Below are positions 45,225 through 55,537 of a DNA stretch of 64,000 nt, in pieces. Below the pieces are notes generated by a model. It ran no database searches. It was not told where the DNA came from and saw only the letters and a program-made list of their open reading frames with translations. The first letter of the stretch is position 1, and every line of letters starts with the position of its first letter. Origin of the DNA: Pontixanthobacter aquaemixtae (lineage in GTDB: Bacteria; Pseudomonadota; Alphaproteobacteria; Sphingomonadales; Sphingomonadaceae); the NCBI RefSeq assembly GCF_009827395.1, contig NZ_WTYX01000001.1:1369722-1433721 (forward strand), read 5' to 3'. Position numbers and translations under genes: made by a program.

Positions 45225-46013
45225 TTAGTGTAGGTGTTCGGCGTCGTTGATGTACAGCGACGTCAACAGCGCGAAAACATAGGCCTGGATGCCCGCGACC
45301 AGAATTTCCAGCGCGCTGATGCCGACCATCAGAATGAAGCTGGGGACCGCAACCAGTGCGGCAAATTCAACGCCGGCATTGGTGCCGTCGATCACGAAGC
45401 TCGACAGAACTTTGAGCAGAACGTGCCCCGCCATCATCGCCACGAACAAACGCAGCGCGAGGCTGAACGGACGCACAAGGAACGAGATCAGCTCGATCGG
45501 GAAAATGATCGGGATCATCGGCAGCGGTGTGCCATGCGGCACGAACAGGCTGAAAAACTTAATGCCGTGCTTCCAGAAACCGACAATCAGAACGATCGAG
45601 AAACTGATGATCGCAAGAACGCCGGTGACGGTGAAGTGGCTGGTGAATGTGAACGGGTGCAGGCCGATTATGCCGAGCGGCAGAAGCCCCAGAAGGTTGG
45701 CGAACAGGATGAACATGAACAGGCTGAAGATGTAAGGCACATATTTGCGCCCCGCCTTGCCGATATTCGCTTCCAGCATGTCGTCGATGAAACCGGTGAA
45801 GGTTTCGACCATCATTTGCCAACGGCCAGGCACAAGCTCTCGCTTCATCCCGCCCACTACAAATACAGTGAGCACGATTGTGGTGATTACCATCCACATC
45901 GCGCTGTTGGTGAAAGCGATATTGAAGCCCGCGAGTTCCCACGAATTCGAACCCATCAAGGGCTCGATGTGGAACTGGTGCATCGGATCGACTTTGCCTT
46001 CTTCGGCTGCCAC
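45225..46013 (-). CDS. atpB: ATP synthase F0 subunit a
   Basis: 262-residue polytopic membrane protein forming the proton half-channels. The essential Arg lies in FSLALRLFVAMMAGH, and the segments MHQFHIEPLMG, NLLGLLPLGIIGLHPFT and AGIQAYVFALLTSLYIND are typical. It lies between the AtpI-like gene and atpE on the minus strand. Confidence 0.97.
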   Translation of the reverse strand: MAAEEGKVDPMHQFHIEPLMGSNSWELAGFNIAFTNSAMWMVITTIVLTVFVVGGMKRELVPGRWQMMVETFTGFIDDMLEANIGKAGRKYVPYIFSLFMFILFANLLGLLPLGIIGLHPFTFTSHFTVTGVLAIISFSIVLIVGFWKHGIKFFSLFVPHGTPLPMIPIIFPIELISFLVRPFSLALRLFVAMMAGHVLLKVLSSFVIDGTNAGVEFAALVAVPSFILMVGISALEILVAGIQAYVFALLTSLYINDAEHLH

Positions 46014-46051
46014 GTCTGAACGTCCCTACGCGTTAAGAGCAGTCGCTGCGG

Positions 46052-46387
46052 TTACTCACCCTTGGGTGTGTCATCCGATTGCGTGCTCGCCATTCGAAAA
46101 ATGTTCCTGAAAGCAACGATTATCCCGAGGAACAATCCCACCAACAGACCCCAGGGCGACGTACCGGCGAAATAGTCAATTGTGACGCCGATAATCACAC
46201 CGCCGAGAATCCCGCCAAGAAGGTCCGCCAGAACCCGGTTTCCGCTGCGATAATTCGCATCGGTTCCCGAAACTTGCGACCGGTTGCGTTCACTTTCACG
46301 CTCTTTCGCAGCTTTAAGCCGCGCTTCGAGCGCATCAATGCGCGCATCCTCGGCGATGGGTTCCCGTGCGGGCTTCTCGTCGCTCAT
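46052..46387 (-). CDS. atpI: ATP synthase protein I (AtpI-like)
   Basis: 111 residues: a charged N-terminal half (DARIDALEARLKAAKERESE), then two membrane helices (LLGGILGGVIIGVTIDYFAG and PWGLLVGLFLGIIVAFRNIF). AtpI helps assemble the c-ring or import magnesium. I chose the ATG of MSDEKPAREP after GAGGATAACGAC. It is the first gene of the F0 operon. Confidence 0.9.
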   Translation of the reverse strand: MSDEKPAREPIAEDARIDALEARLKAAKERESERNRSQVSGTDANYRSGNRVLADLLGGILGGVIIGVTIDYFAGTSPWGLLVGLFLGIIVAFRNIFRMASTQSDDTPKGE

Positions 46388-46464
46388 GTCGTTATCCTCA
46401 AATAGGGGGCCTAAAAAAGGGTTGCACGACACGGGCAAATAAGCTGCCCGCCGAGGGCGAGGCC

Positions 46465-46493
46465 CCCTTAGGCGGGGGGTGTTTTGAAGTCAA
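46465..46493 (-). promoter_or_regulatory. Candidate F0 operon promoter
   Basis: On the minus strand TTGACT (46488-46493), a 17 base spacer and TAAGGG (46465-46470), about 78 bases before the AtpI-like start. It is the best -35 box among the candidates here. Confidence 0.45.
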
Positions 46494-46546
46494 CCGGCGC
46501 TATTGTGCACCTGCAACAATTTTGAATGTTTTTGCCCAGTTGCGTC

Positions 46547-46948
46547 TCAGGCAGCCGCGCAGCGGCTATCGCGCACCGGCGGCGCACTGGTGCGAGTCTG
46601 CCAAGAACCATCGGGTGCCTGATATTTCTCACCTGGAACGGTGGCGGCAATCGCCAGGCAGCCAGAGGTGAAAGCATATTCTTCGATGGTCGAACGCTTG
46701 GCCGAAGCCCGCTCGGTATAGACCGCGCGGCGCTTGATATTGATGTCTTTGACAATCCGTTCCAGCTCGGGCGTCGAGGCACCGACAATGCCGAGATAAC
46801 CGTCCATCTTCTCGCCAACCTGCCCTGCCTTGCGTGCGGCATCATAGGCCGGCTCTCGCTGGGCCTGCGCGCTGCCGGCGAATCCGCCAAAGGCCATCGC
46901 TGCCGCCGCGAGTGCAAACATAGACTTATTCACAAATGACTGTGCCAT
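46547..46948 (-). CDS. ydbL: YdbL-like protein (DUF1318)
   Basis: 133 residues with a cleavable signal peptide (MFALAAAAMAFGGFAGSAQA), so periplasmic. The mature part has YDAARKAGQVGEKMDGYLGI and IVKDINIKRRAVYTERA, typical of YdbL/DUF1318 proteins. In E. coli YdbL modulates the YdbH-YnbE phospholipid-transport bridge. I chose the ATG after AAGGAGGCCGTT. It is last in the ydbH-ynbE-ydbL order. Confidence 0.88.
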   Translation of the reverse strand: MAQSFVNKSMFALAAAAMAFGGFAGSAQAQREPAYDAARKAGQVGEKMDGYLGIVGASTPELERIVKDINIKRRAVYTERASAKRSTIEEYAFTSGCLAIAATVPGEKYQAPDGSWQTRTSAPPVRDSRCAAA

Positions 46949-46976
46949 AACGGCCTCCTTAACCGGACATCCCCAA

Positions 46977-47171
46977 TCAGAAGATATCCGCATTCTCTTC
47001 AATCGTATTGCCCGCATCTTCTGCGAGCCGGTAAACCACTTCGGCAGTGATATTGATGTTGAGCTCGATCACGATCGGTTCGCTCGGTGCATTCACCGTG
47101 ACACAACCCGAAAGCATCGCAGCCCCCAGCAACAATACCGGTACTGCCAATTTTCGCCTGACCCCGTACAC
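46977..47171 (-). CDS. ynbE: YnbE-like lipoprotein
   Basis: 64 residues. The lipobox MLSGC places the lipidated Cys at residue 23. The mature part ELNINITAEVVYRLAEDAGN is the conserved YnbE core. I chose the GTG start preceded by GGGGAAGG; a start 22 codons upstream (47237) would put an implausible polar tail before the signal sequence. In E. coli YnbE is the outer-membrane partner of YdbH in lipid transport, and its position directly after ydbH fits that role. Confidence 0.85.
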   Translation of the reverse strand: MYGVRRKLAVPVLLLGAAMLSGCVTVNAPSEPIVIELNINITAEVVYRLAEDAGNTIEENADIF

Positions 47172-47233
47172 TTGCCTTCCCCTTTGTTCTGCGGGTCTTG
47201 CAGCATGCGTGCTCAAGGTCAATTTCGAGATTG

Positions 47234-50200
47234 TCATAGCAATTCCTCGCTGTCTGAATTGTGAATATCGGATTCATCTTGCCGCACTCCCTCGGGCGGG
47301 GTGACCGGCAATTCCGGTTCTGGTGTTGGGGATGGAAGCTGCGAATCAGCGGGCACAAACCGCGTTCCGTCATCGGTAAACAGGCCCAGATCGCGCGGAT
47401 CGGTGACCGTGGCGGGATCATACATCGACTTCATCAGGTCGACCAATTTGTAGAAAGGCGCGCGGATATTCACATTGAAACGGATCGGCAGGTCGGCGAT
47501 TTGCCGGGTGATGAAGTTCTGTTTGGTGCCTTCACCCTGCCGCACGCCTTCGAAGGACAGCTTTGTCACGATATCGCCCGTCAAAGGCCCTTCAATATCG
47601 ATGGTCATCGATGTGTAATCGAGGCTTTTCAGCGTGTTAAACGCGTAATTTGCGATTGGCGACAGGTCTTCATAGGTCAGTTCCCCGACATAAGAGACAT
47701 TCCCGCCTGCCCTTGACCGGAGCGAGCCACCCTCGATCCGGCCAAAGCCCAATTCGTCAAAAACGATCGGCAGTTCCCCGTCAAAAACGCCGGTTGCCGC
47801 CAGGTTCCCCAGCTCCATATTCTCCACGAACAACGCCGAATCGAGTCCCTCGACAACCAGCACATAGCGCCGCTCTTCTGCCGCGCTGAGATTGAGATCG
47901 ACCGGGCGCAGCGTCAGCGTACCGCCCATAAACGGCCATTTCCCGCCGGTAACACCCAGAAACTGCCCGCTGGTAAGGCTGAAACCGATTTCGCCGTCTC
48001 TCGCCTCGATACCCGGATTGACCGATTCGACCTTGATCCGCTGATTGGGCGCGGTGGTGAGGCTGAGCAAATCGGTAAACTCGACCGTGCCCGATGCGCC
48101 TTTTACCGGGCCAAAAGCCGCCGCAAGATCAAGCGAATCGGATGAAAAGGAGCCGAAGCTCGTGACATCCTGCGCATTCCAGTCGATCCGGCCCGACCCG
48201 CGGATGACCCCTCTCACATTGGCGGCAATACCCTTGATCAGCTCGGTCAGTTGATCGGGCTGAAGCGTATCGTCAAAAGTCAGCCCGTCGACGGTGAGAT
48301 CGGCAAAACCCGTTCCTGTGCCGAGATTGTGCTGGATCGCCACTCCGCTGACGATCCGGTCGCTGGCCGGCGCGCGCAGATCGGCATTGGCAAGGATGAC
48401 ATTATCCTCGAGCGTCAACCTGCCGTCACGCGCAACAAGCGGTTCGAATCGCGGTGCGTCAGCGCGATCGACCAGCGTGAACTGCCCCTCCGCGATGGTG
48501 AGAACCCCGTTGGTATAGTCCCATTCGCCAGAGCTCTGCTGCAAATCCAGCGGGACCGCGAACAAGCCTATGTCTGCGCCGGAGAATGAACCGGCGATGC
48601 CATCATCGAGCCGCGCCAGCAGATCCGAAACGACAAAGCGGCTTGCCTCGCCTTCGGGGCCAAGCGAGATATCGAGCGCCTTTGCGCTGGCCACGCCGGG
48701 ATAGGCAAAGCCGACCGGCCCACTCGAAATGCGCACAGGTGTCCCCGCCAAACTACCGGAAACATTCAGCGAAGGTGTTCCCGCGGCAATGCGAAAGCCG
48801 CGCGCATCCTGGCTGACAATTGCCTTTCCGCGCGCCGGGCATAGCGTCACATTGCGGCTTGATAGTTCGAGATTGGCAAAGGCCAGACTGTCAAAACCGA
48901 TCTGCGTGCAACTGTTCCACAGCGATAGTCCGCGCGATGCGCTCCACGCGCCGCTCACCGGCAAGCGCAATCCGCGCGCCGCGCCGCCGGGCAATGGCCC
49001 GCTGGCCTCTACGCTGCCCGAAAATCCGACCGCGCCCGATGCGTTCTGGGTCAGCAGCATTTCGGGTATCTCCACGCGGCTGTCGCCAGAGGCGTAATCT
49101 TCCATTTTTAACCGGAACAGCGATTGTCCGTTTCCGCCCAGCTCCATCCGGCCAATCAGCGGCGGCAAATCGCGCCCGCCCATGCGGAAATTGCCCGATA
49201 TGTTGGGCGTTCGCGCGCCGTTCTGAACATATTGCAGCCGTGACAATGCCAGCAGCGTTGCCCCTGAATTCCCTCTCACTTCGCCCTGCGAGACGAGCAC
49301 GGTTACCGCGTCCCCGTTCATGCGTCCCGTCATCGAGGCGGCAAAGCTCGCGCCGCGCATTTCGCGCTGCAGGCCGCGGTCGAGTTTCTGCAATAGCGGC
49401 TGCAGCAAAGTTCCTTCGGCCGCCTTCGACAGGCCGGCTAGCTGCGTCGATGCAACACTGCTGAGCGCGAGGCCTTGCCCGTCGGCATCCAGTTGTAGAT
49501 CGGCATTTTCAAAGCCATTGCGCATCCGCAATGAGCCCTCGATGCCAAGCGAAGCCAGAGCGAATTGCTCTGCAGCGAGGCTTTCCGCCGCCAAGGTAAA
49601 CAGCCCATCGAGATTGCCGCTGTCATAGGTCAGCTTGACCGGCCCGGACACGCCGCTGCTACGCGCAAAACCGGTATCCGCCATTCCCGTTTCAAGAGAG
49701 CCGTCAAGCGCGATCGCGGTGAAATCGGGACTGATTTCAATCTTCGAAGCGAGGCCAAACTGGTCGAGCGCCACTCCCGTGTCTGAGCAGCGCAGCTTGG
49801 CCATGCGCAACGGACCATCGAACAGGATTTGCCCCGAACTGGTCTCGACCTCGCCATAGGCGCTCGCCCGCTCAAGGTTGCAGCCGGAAATTTGTGCCTC
49901 GGGCGCGATTGCCGCCAGAACGCCTTCGAACCCGTCATCCAGCCGCCCTTCCCCTTCGGCTTTCAAGCCTACGGGACCGAAATCGGTTTCAATGAGGCCG
50001 CGCCCGTCAACCAGCTTTATATCCCATTCGGGCAGGCCCGCGGGTTCGTCAGATTCGGCGAACAGGATCGGGTCAAGCGAGCCGAAGCTCAATTTTCCGT
50101 CGAGATATGAACCGTATAGCCGCGGCTTGGTCAGGGTGATCCGGCCGATTTCGGGTATGCCGAAACCATAGGCCAGGCTTATTTCCGCGCGCTCCACGGT

Positions 50201-50482
50201 CAAATCGGGATTGGCCGGATCGCCGACAACTATATTGGTCAGCACCTGACGATCCGGCGAGATATCTTCGACCGTATAGGTCGCGGGCAGATCGAGCTGC
50301 TCCAGCTGCTCGCCAATCAGATCGCGGGCCAGCTGTTCGCGGGTAATCCAGCCATAGACGACCAGCGAAAGCAGGATAATCAGCAGGCCGAGCAAAACGC
50401 GCTTCACCCAGCGCCGCTTCTTGCGCCGCGGGGTTGCCGCCGCGCCTTCCGTATCCGTATCAATGTCCGCTTGCGACGCCAT
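47234..50482 (-). CDS. ydbH: YdbH-like AsmA-family intermembrane lipid transport protein
   Basis: 1082 residues. A cytoplasmic basic N-terminus (TPRRKKRRWVKR) leads into one membrane helix (VLLGLLIILLSLVVYGWI, about residues 29-46). It is followed by a long beta-rich periplasmic domain and a YdbH-type C-terminal domain (GELPIVFDELGFGRIEGGSL, DYTSMTIDIEGPL). YdbH, TamB and YhdP are the bridge-like proteins that carry phospholipids to the outer membrane in E. coli. It is grouped with YnbE- and YdbL-like genes. Confidence 0.9.
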   Translation of the reverse strand: MASQADIDTDTEGAAATPRRKKRRWVKRVLLGLLIILLSLVVYGWITREQLARDLIGEQLEQLDLPATYTVEDISPDRQVLTNIVVGDPANPDLTVERAEISLAYGFGIPEIGRITLTKPRLYGSYLDGKLSFGSLDPILFAESDEPAGLPEWDIKLVDGRGLIETDFGPVGLKAEGEGRLDDGFEGVLAAIAPEAQISGCNLERASAYGEVETSSGQILFDGPLRMAKLRCSDTGVALDQFGLASKIEISPDFTAIALDGSLETGMADTGFARSSGVSGPVKLTYDSGNLDGLFTLAAESLAAEQFALASLGIEGSLRMRNGFENADLQLDADGQGLALSSVASTQLAGLSKAAEGTLLQPLLQKLDRGLQREMRGASFAASMTGRMNGDAVTVLVSQGEVRGNSGATLLALSRLQYVQNGARTPNISGNFRMGGRDLPPLIGRMELGGNGQSLFRLKMEDYASGDSRVEIPEMLLTQNASGAVGFSGSVEASGPLPGGAARGLRLPVSGAWSASRGLSLWNSCTQIGFDSLAFANLELSSRNVTLCPARGKAIVSQDARGFRIAAGTPSLNVSGSLAGTPVRISSGPVGFAYPGVASAKALDISLGPEGEASRFVVSDLLARLDDGIAGSFSGADIGLFAVPLDLQQSSGEWDYTNGVLTIAEGQFTLVDRADAPRFEPLVARDGRLTLEDNVILANADLRAPASDRIVSGVAIQHNLGTGTGFADLTVDGLTFDDTLQPDQLTELIKGIAANVRGVIRGSGRIDWNAQDVTSFGSFSSDSLDLAAAFGPVKGASGTVEFTDLLSLTTAPNQRIKVESVNPGIEARDGEIGFSLTSGQFLGVTGGKWPFMGGTLTLRPVDLNLSAAEERRYVLVVEGLDSALFVENMELGNLAATGVFDGELPIVFDELGFGRIEGGSLRSRAGGNVSYVGELTYEDLSPIANYAFNTLKSLDYTSMTIDIEGPLTGDIVTKLSFEGVRQGEGTKQNFITRQIADLPIRFNVNIRAPFYKLVDLMKSMYDPATVTDPRDLGLFTDDGTRFVPADSQLPSPTPEPELPVTPPEGVRQDESDIHNSDSEELL

Positions 50483-50548
50483 TGCTTGCTACTTGCGCGC
50501 AAGCTGCGGCAAAGGCAATGAAACAAAGCAGTCATCGCAGGACCAATT

Positions 50549-51247
50549 GTGCCGCAAACGGGCGAAAACACAGCGAAACATGGTGGCGCAGGCCACCGCG
50601 CACGCTTGCGCAAGCGATTGCTGGAAGGCGGCGCAGAAGCTCTCGCCGATTACGAAGTTCTCGAATATTTGCTGTTCGCCGCGATCAAGCAAGGCGATAC
50701 CAAACCGGTCGCCAAAGCATTGATCGATCATTTCGGCTCTCTATCGGCGGTGCTCAACGCCGAGCCGGAGGCCCTGCAGCGCGTGAAAGGCGTGGGTCAG
50801 ACAAGCGCGGCGGCGCTCAAAAGCGTGGCACTTGCGGCGCGGCGCATGGCGCGCAGCGAAGTGGAGCAGAAACCCGTGCTCGGCAGCTGGCAGGCGCTGC
50901 TCGATTACCTCACCATCGACATGGCGCATCTGACTGTCGAGCGTGTTCGCGTGCTCTATCTCAATGCCAGAAACAGGCTGATCCTCGATCATCATGTTGG
51001 CGACGGTTCGGTTGACGAGGCCGCGATCCACCCGCGCGAAGTGATCCGCCGCGGTCTCGATATTGGTGCGACGGCGCTCATTCTGGTGCACAACCACCCC
51101 AGCGGCAGCCCCGAACCGAGCCGCGCGGACATTCAGATCACCGGCAGAATCGCCGAAGCAGGCCGTCTGCTGGGTATCACCGTCCATGACCATGTGATCA
51201 TCGGCCGCGACGGCCACGTTTCGCTGCGCGCAAAGGGACTGATTTAG
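50549..51247 (+). CDS. radC: RadC family protein (JAMM/MPN+ domain)
   Basis: 232 residues. The N-terminal helix-hairpin-helix-like part (LADYEVLEYLLFAAIKQGDT and ALQRVKGVGQTSAAALK) precedes a JAB1/MPN+ domain with the zinc motif HNHPSGSPEPSRAD. It was named for DNA repair, but its real role remains unclear and it probably acts as a metalloprotease or in natural transformation. The start is GTG; a 66-base divergent promoter gap separates it from ydbH. Confidence 0.92.
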   Translation: MPQTGENTAKHGGAGHRARLRKRLLEGGAEALADYEVLEYLLFAAIKQGDTKPVAKALIDHFGSLSAVLNAEPEALQRVKGVGQTSAAALKSVALAARRMARSEVEQKPVLGSWQALLDYLTIDMAHLTVERVRVLYLNARNRLILDHHVGDGSVDEAAIHPREVIRRGLDIGATALILVHNHPSGSPEPSRADIQITGRIAEAGRLLGITVHDHVIIGRDGHVSLRAKGLI

Positions 51248-51257
51248 CCCTGCCCGG

Positions 51258-54047
51258 TCAAAGCTTCGGCACGATTCCGTAAAGCGCATACTGATCGGCC
51301 AATTCGGGCGATTGGCGCAGCGCCATTCTGACAAAATCGCGCCCATTCGCATCGCCTTGCTCGAGCAATACGATACCTTTGAGATAGCGCGTGGCGGCGA
51401 GATCGGGGCTGAGTTTCAACGCTTCCTCGATATCGGCCAGCGCGCTCGCATAATCGCCCATGCGATAATGCACCATCGCACGGCTATCGAGCACATTGGC
51501 GGCGTTGCTCGTGCGTTCTACTGCGCGGGTACAGACATTGATCGCATCATCGAGTGCGACCTTGTGCAATCCGCGATACCAGCAATCGGCATTGAGCACT
51601 TCGCTGCTATTGGCCTTTTCTTCGCGGCGCTGGGCAAGCACCGCAAGCCCGGCTTCGACATCACCGTTCAGCCCCAACACGATCGAACGCGCTGCTACCA
51701 TTCCGTCCTGCTCATCCTCCGAAACGGGGAGCAATTCGAGCAGATCAAGCGCCTCTTGCGGGCGCCCTGCCCGCGCGATTATCTGCGCCTGGTAATAGGC
51801 CGTGTCATTCGATGGCGAGAGGTCATAGGCCGCCTGAATATCGGCTTCGGCCTTGTCCAGCTGACCGAGCATTTCGTAAAGATAGGCGCGCTGGAGGAAC
51901 AGCGACGACGTCGGCTCCTCGTTGATAACCGTGTTGTAATCTTTCAGCGCATTTTCGTAATCATAGATCAGCCAAAAGAATGCTGCGCGCGCCTGAAGCG
52001 GGCCGAAATCGTCATCATCCGCGTCTGCGACTGCGACATTATACCCGGCGAGCGCTTCTTTGGTGCGCTTGGCCAGATCATCTTTGTCACGTTCCCACCG
52101 CCAGACCGAGCCTTCGGGTGCGCGCAAGGTCAGATCGGCTTTCGCAATCTTGAGCGCGGCGCGGCGTTGATCGGGCAAATCGGAAACCGGAATTTCGCCC
52201 AGATCGTTGATTTGCTCTTCTTCCACCCGAACAAGCGCACCATCGACAATCGTGCGGCGGACCACCCGCGTATTGGCATAGCTTTCATCGATCTGCTTGG
52301 TGCCGGTAAGTGCAAATCCCTTCCCGTCATTGGGCAATATCAGCCCGTAATTATTGTGGTTGCGTGAGGGACCAAAGGTCGCCACCGGAATCTCGCGCCA
52401 TTTCGGGCGGGCACGGTTGGGCGCAAACCGGACATTGTTGGCGCTGGCGAGCGATACCTCGATATCGCCGTCGGCGAACTGGAACACCGGGTCGGCAACA
52501 CCTTTGAGGATCACGGTCCCCACTGCGCGTTCGTTGTCATAGGTGATATCGACCGATGTGACCTGGCTGCGCCCCAGCGCGCCGCCCCCGAACCCGCGAC
52601 CGAAACGCTTTTTCACTTCGGGATCGTTTTCATCGACGATGCTGCGCAATCGCGCGCCTGCGGTTCCCGACATTTCCATCCGCATGGTGAAAGTGGTGGG
52701 CAAATCAATGCCCGCCGAATGATCGATCGTGATATCGGTAATCCGGTCAGGATAGGCTTGCGACCGGTCGGAAAGCGGCGTGAGATCGGCACCGCCGGGT
52801 GTAAGCGGCAAGGCGTAATAAAACGTCGGGACGTCCGCCATATTGGCCAGCCGCGTGGCGGTGCTGGTTCCGTCGAGCCAGTAATCGACGCCGTCCACTG
52901 TCGCGCGCACGATCATATGATCGAAATTTGCCGGCATGGGGAGCAATTCGGGCAACGCATCGCCGCCCCTTGTCTGGACCAACACGACATCCGCATCGAT
53001 GCCCATCTGGCGCAGGATCGCCAGCAGCAGAACCGACTTTGCCTTGCAATCGCCGTAGCGTTTTTGCCACGTATCGCTGGCGTCCTGCGGCAAGTAATTT
53101 CCGCCATCGAGGCCGTCCAACAGGTAGCTGACCTGATCCTGCACCAGCCGGACCGCCAATTCGGTCCGTTTGAGCGGATCGGCGGTTTTCGCCATGATCG
53201 CTTTGACTTCGCCTTCCAGATCACCGCCTGCGGGGATCACCGCAGCCTTGGTAAAATGCGGCTCCATAACACGTGACAGTTCCTGCCAGCTGGCAAAGCT
53301 GCCCACGCGCAAAATCGGATAGCGGCTGAAACGCGAAGGCGCGTCATGCGGCATGTCCTCGCGCTTGGCCAAAGGGAGATTGACGGTTAGATATTTGTAT
53401 CCGCCGCGCAATTCGGGCTCGGCCAGTTTGGCTTCCTCTTCTGCGCGCCAGGTAATCTCTTCGTTTTCTGGCCAGCTCATAATGACCCGCGCAGTGCCGA
53501 CCCGCCAAGGTTCGGAAGGCAGATATTGCAGCGCCTGCATCTCGTCACCCAGCGCCTGATCGGCAATGGTGGTGGTGCGGGCAACGCGCAGCACATCGCC
53601 CTCTTTCAAACCCGGCACGGCAACGGTCGCGGTCAGGCGGCCATCGAGCAAGCGCTGTTCCAGACCCCGTTCGCGCCGGATGATTTCAAACTTAACCCCG
53701 TCCGCGATCAGATCGATCACTTCGCCATCGCGCAGGATTTCCAGCTTGTGGATGAACAGATCGCCTTTGTCGGGCGCCCAATTGAACTGCAGCGTGCCTT
53801 CTCTTGTCAGCGCATCAAGATTGTCGATACGCACCGCGCGGTCGGCATATTCATGGACCGTGCCGTTCTCCAGCCGGTTCTGCCAGTCATAGAGCAATTC
53901 GGACGGGCCGGTTTCCAGCGTCGCCATGTCGATCTGGGCAGGCTGGACCCAGTCCGGTGTTGATTCGTAACGGACGTCTTCGCCTGCATAAGCTGGCGCC
54001 GAAATGGCTGCGATTGCTACGGCGCTGATGCCGGCAAATTTGTTCAT
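51258..54047 (-). CDS. DUF3857/transglutaminase-like exported protein with TPR region
   Basis: 929 residues with a signal peptide (MNKFAGISAVAIAAISAPAYA). An N-terminal DUF3857 beta-domain (about 60-230) is followed by a transglutaminase-like domain with the active-site Cys334 in YGDCKAKSVLL and a His in FDHMIVRATVDGVDYWLDGT. After a long linker, the last 250 or so residues carry helical TPR-like repeats (DYENALKDYNTVINEEPTS, DYASALADIEEALKLSP). It is probably periplasmic and may cross-link or process peptides; the exact substrate is unknown. Confidence 0.85.
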   Translation of the reverse strand: MNKFAGISAVAIAAISAPAYAGEDVRYESTPDWVQPAQIDMATLETGPSELLYDWQNRLENGTVHEYADRAVRIDNLDALTREGTLQFNWAPDKGDLFIHKLEILRDGEVIDLIADGVKFEIIRRERGLEQRLLDGRLTATVAVPGLKEGDVLRVARTTTIADQALGDEMQALQYLPSEPWRVGTARVIMSWPENEEITWRAEEEAKLAEPELRGGYKYLTVNLPLAKREDMPHDAPSRFSRYPILRVGSFASWQELSRVMEPHFTKAAVIPAGGDLEGEVKAIMAKTADPLKRTELAVRLVQDQVSYLLDGLDGGNYLPQDASDTWQKRYGDCKAKSVLLLAILRQMGIDADVVLVQTRGGDALPELLPMPANFDHMIVRATVDGVDYWLDGTSTATRLANMADVPTFYYALPLTPGGADLTPLSDRSQAYPDRITDITIDHSAGIDLPTTFTMRMEMSGTAGARLRSIVDENDPEVKKRFGRGFGGGALGRSQVTSVDITYDNERAVGTVILKGVADPVFQFADGDIEVSLASANNVRFAPNRARPKWREIPVATFGPSRNHNNYGLILPNDGKGFALTGTKQIDESYANTRVVRRTIVDGALVRVEEEQINDLGEIPVSDLPDQRRAALKIAKADLTLRAPEGSVWRWERDKDDLAKRTKEALAGYNVAVADADDDDFGPLQARAAFFWLIYDYENALKDYNTVINEEPTSSLFLQRAYLYEMLGQLDKAEADIQAAYDLSPSNDTAYYQAQIIARAGRPQEALDLLELLPVSEDEQDGMVAARSIVLGLNGDVEAGLAVLAQRREEKANSSEVLNADCWYRGLHKVALDDAINVCTRAVERTSNAANVLDSRAMVHYRMGDYASALADIEEALKLSPDLAATRYLKGIVLLEQGDANGRDFVRMALRQSPELADQYALYGIVPKL

Positions 54048-54151
54048 TCATTACCCCTGTAAATAGGCCCCGCCCCGATGGATGCGATCAATCTACAGCT
54101 TGGCCGGTTCTATGCAACGCACAATTGGCGCGGATTGCGCGCCTTCGCCTC

Positions 54152-54180
54152 TTGCCATTGGAGAGTGCGCGCCCTAGCCG
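54152..54180 (+). promoter_or_regulatory. Candidate purB promoter
   Basis: TTGCCA (54152-54157), a 17 base spacer and TAGCCG (54175-54180), 46 bases before the purB ATG. Confidence 0.4.
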
Positions 54181-54226
54181 CCTCGGCTAACACGACACGC
54201 AACACAATCATCTCCGGAGCCCGTCC

Positions 54227-55537
54227 ATGATCCCGCGCTATGCCCGCCCCGCAATGTCCGCCATCTGGGAGGCGGAATCCCGCTATCGCATCTGGTTCGA
54301 AATTGAAGCCCATGCGACCGAAAAGCTGGGCGAGCTGGGCGTGGTTCCCGAAAGCGCGGCAAAGGCGCTGTGGGATTGGTGGGCAACCAACCCGGAAATC
54401 GATGTTCCGGCAATCGATGCGATCGAAGCGGTGACCAAGCATGACGTGATCGCGTTCCTCACCTGGGTGGCAGAGCAAGTGGGTGACGAAGCGCGCTTCA
54501 TGCATCAGGGCATGACCAGCTCTGACGTGCTCGACACCACATTGGCAGTGCAGCTTGCGCGCGCTTCGGATATTCTGCTGGAAGATCTCGATCTGCTTCT
54601 GGCGGCGATCAAGCGCCGCGCGGAAGAGCATAAATACACGCCGACCATCGGGCGCAGCCACGGCATCCATGCCGAACCGGTGACTTTCGGGCTCAAATTG
54701 GCGCAAGCCTATGCCGAATTTGACCGGTGCAAGACGCGCCTTCTGGCTGCGCGCGAAGAAATCGCGACCTGCGCCATTTCCGGTGCGGTCGGCACTTTCG
54801 CCAATATCGATCCCAGCGTCGAAGCGCATGTCGCCGAAAAGCTGGGCCTGGCGATCGAACCGATTTCCACCCAGGTCATCCCGCGCGATCGCCATGCGAT
54901 GTTCTTCTCTACACTGGCGGTTATCGCCGGATCGATCGAACGCGTCGCGGTCGAAGTCCGCCATTTGCAGCGCACCGAAGTTCTTGAGGCGGAGGAGTAT
55001 TTCTCCCCTGGTCAAAAAGGTAGCTCTGCGATGCCGCACAAGCGCAACCCGATCCTGACCGAAAATCTGACCGGCCAGGCACGGATGATCCGCGGCTATG
55101 CCCTGCCCGCGCTGGAGAATGTCGCGCTGTGGCACGAACGTGACATTTCGCATTCTTCGGTCGAACGTTTCATCGGCCCCGATGCCACGATCACGCTCGA
55201 CTTTGCGCTGGGCCGCCTGACCGGGGTGATCGACAAGCTGCTGGTCTATCCGGAGCGGATGCAGAAAAATATGGACCGGATGGGCGGGCTTATCCACTCG
55301 CAGCGCGTTTTGCTGGCTCTCACCCAAGCCGGTGTCAGCCGCGAGGATGCCTATCGGCTGGTCCAGCGCAATGCGATGAAAGTGTGGGAATCGGACGGGG
55401 AAACGTCGCTGCTCGACCTGCTCAAGGCAGACGAAGAAGTGACCGCAGCCCTATCCGCCGAAGAGATCGAGGCCAAGTTCGACCTCGATTACCATTTCAA
55501 GGAAGTGGACACGATCTTCGCGCGCGTTTTTGGCTGA
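54227..55537 (+). CDS. purB: Adenylosuccinate lyase
   Basis: 436-residue fumarase/aspartase superfamily enzyme acting twice in purine synthesis (SAICAR and adenylosuccinate cleavage). It has [31 protein letters not shown] and the superfamily signature [11 protein letters not shown]. Length is normal. CTCCGGAG-like bases lie before the ATG. It is transcribed rightwards ahead of the lapA-like gene. Confidence 0.97.
   Translation: MIPRYARPAMSAIWEAESRYRIWFEIEAHATEKLGELGVVPESAAKALWDWWATNPEIDVPAIDAIEAVTKHDVIAFLTWVAEQVGDEARFMHQGMTSSDVLDTTLAVQLARASDILLEDLDLLLAAIKRRAEEHKYTPTIGRSHGIHAEPVTFGLKLAQAYAEFDRCKTRLLAAREEIATCAISGAVGTFANIDPSVEAHVAEKLGLAIEPISTQVIPRDRHAMFFSTLAVIAGSIERVAVEVRHLQRTEVLEAEEYFSPGQKGSSAMPHKRNPILTENLTGQARMIRGYALPALENVALWHERDISHSSVERFIGPDATITLDFALGRLTGVIDKLLVYPERMQKNMDRMGGLIHSQRVLLALTQAGVSREDAYRLVQRNAMKVWESDGETSLLDLLKADEEVTAALSAEEIEAKFDLDYHFKEVDTIFARVFG

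Noticed and set aside
47172-47237. Longer start for the YnbE-like lipoprotein
   Set aside because: It would put 22 mostly polar residues before the signal sequence, and the GTG at 47171 has a much better ribosome site.
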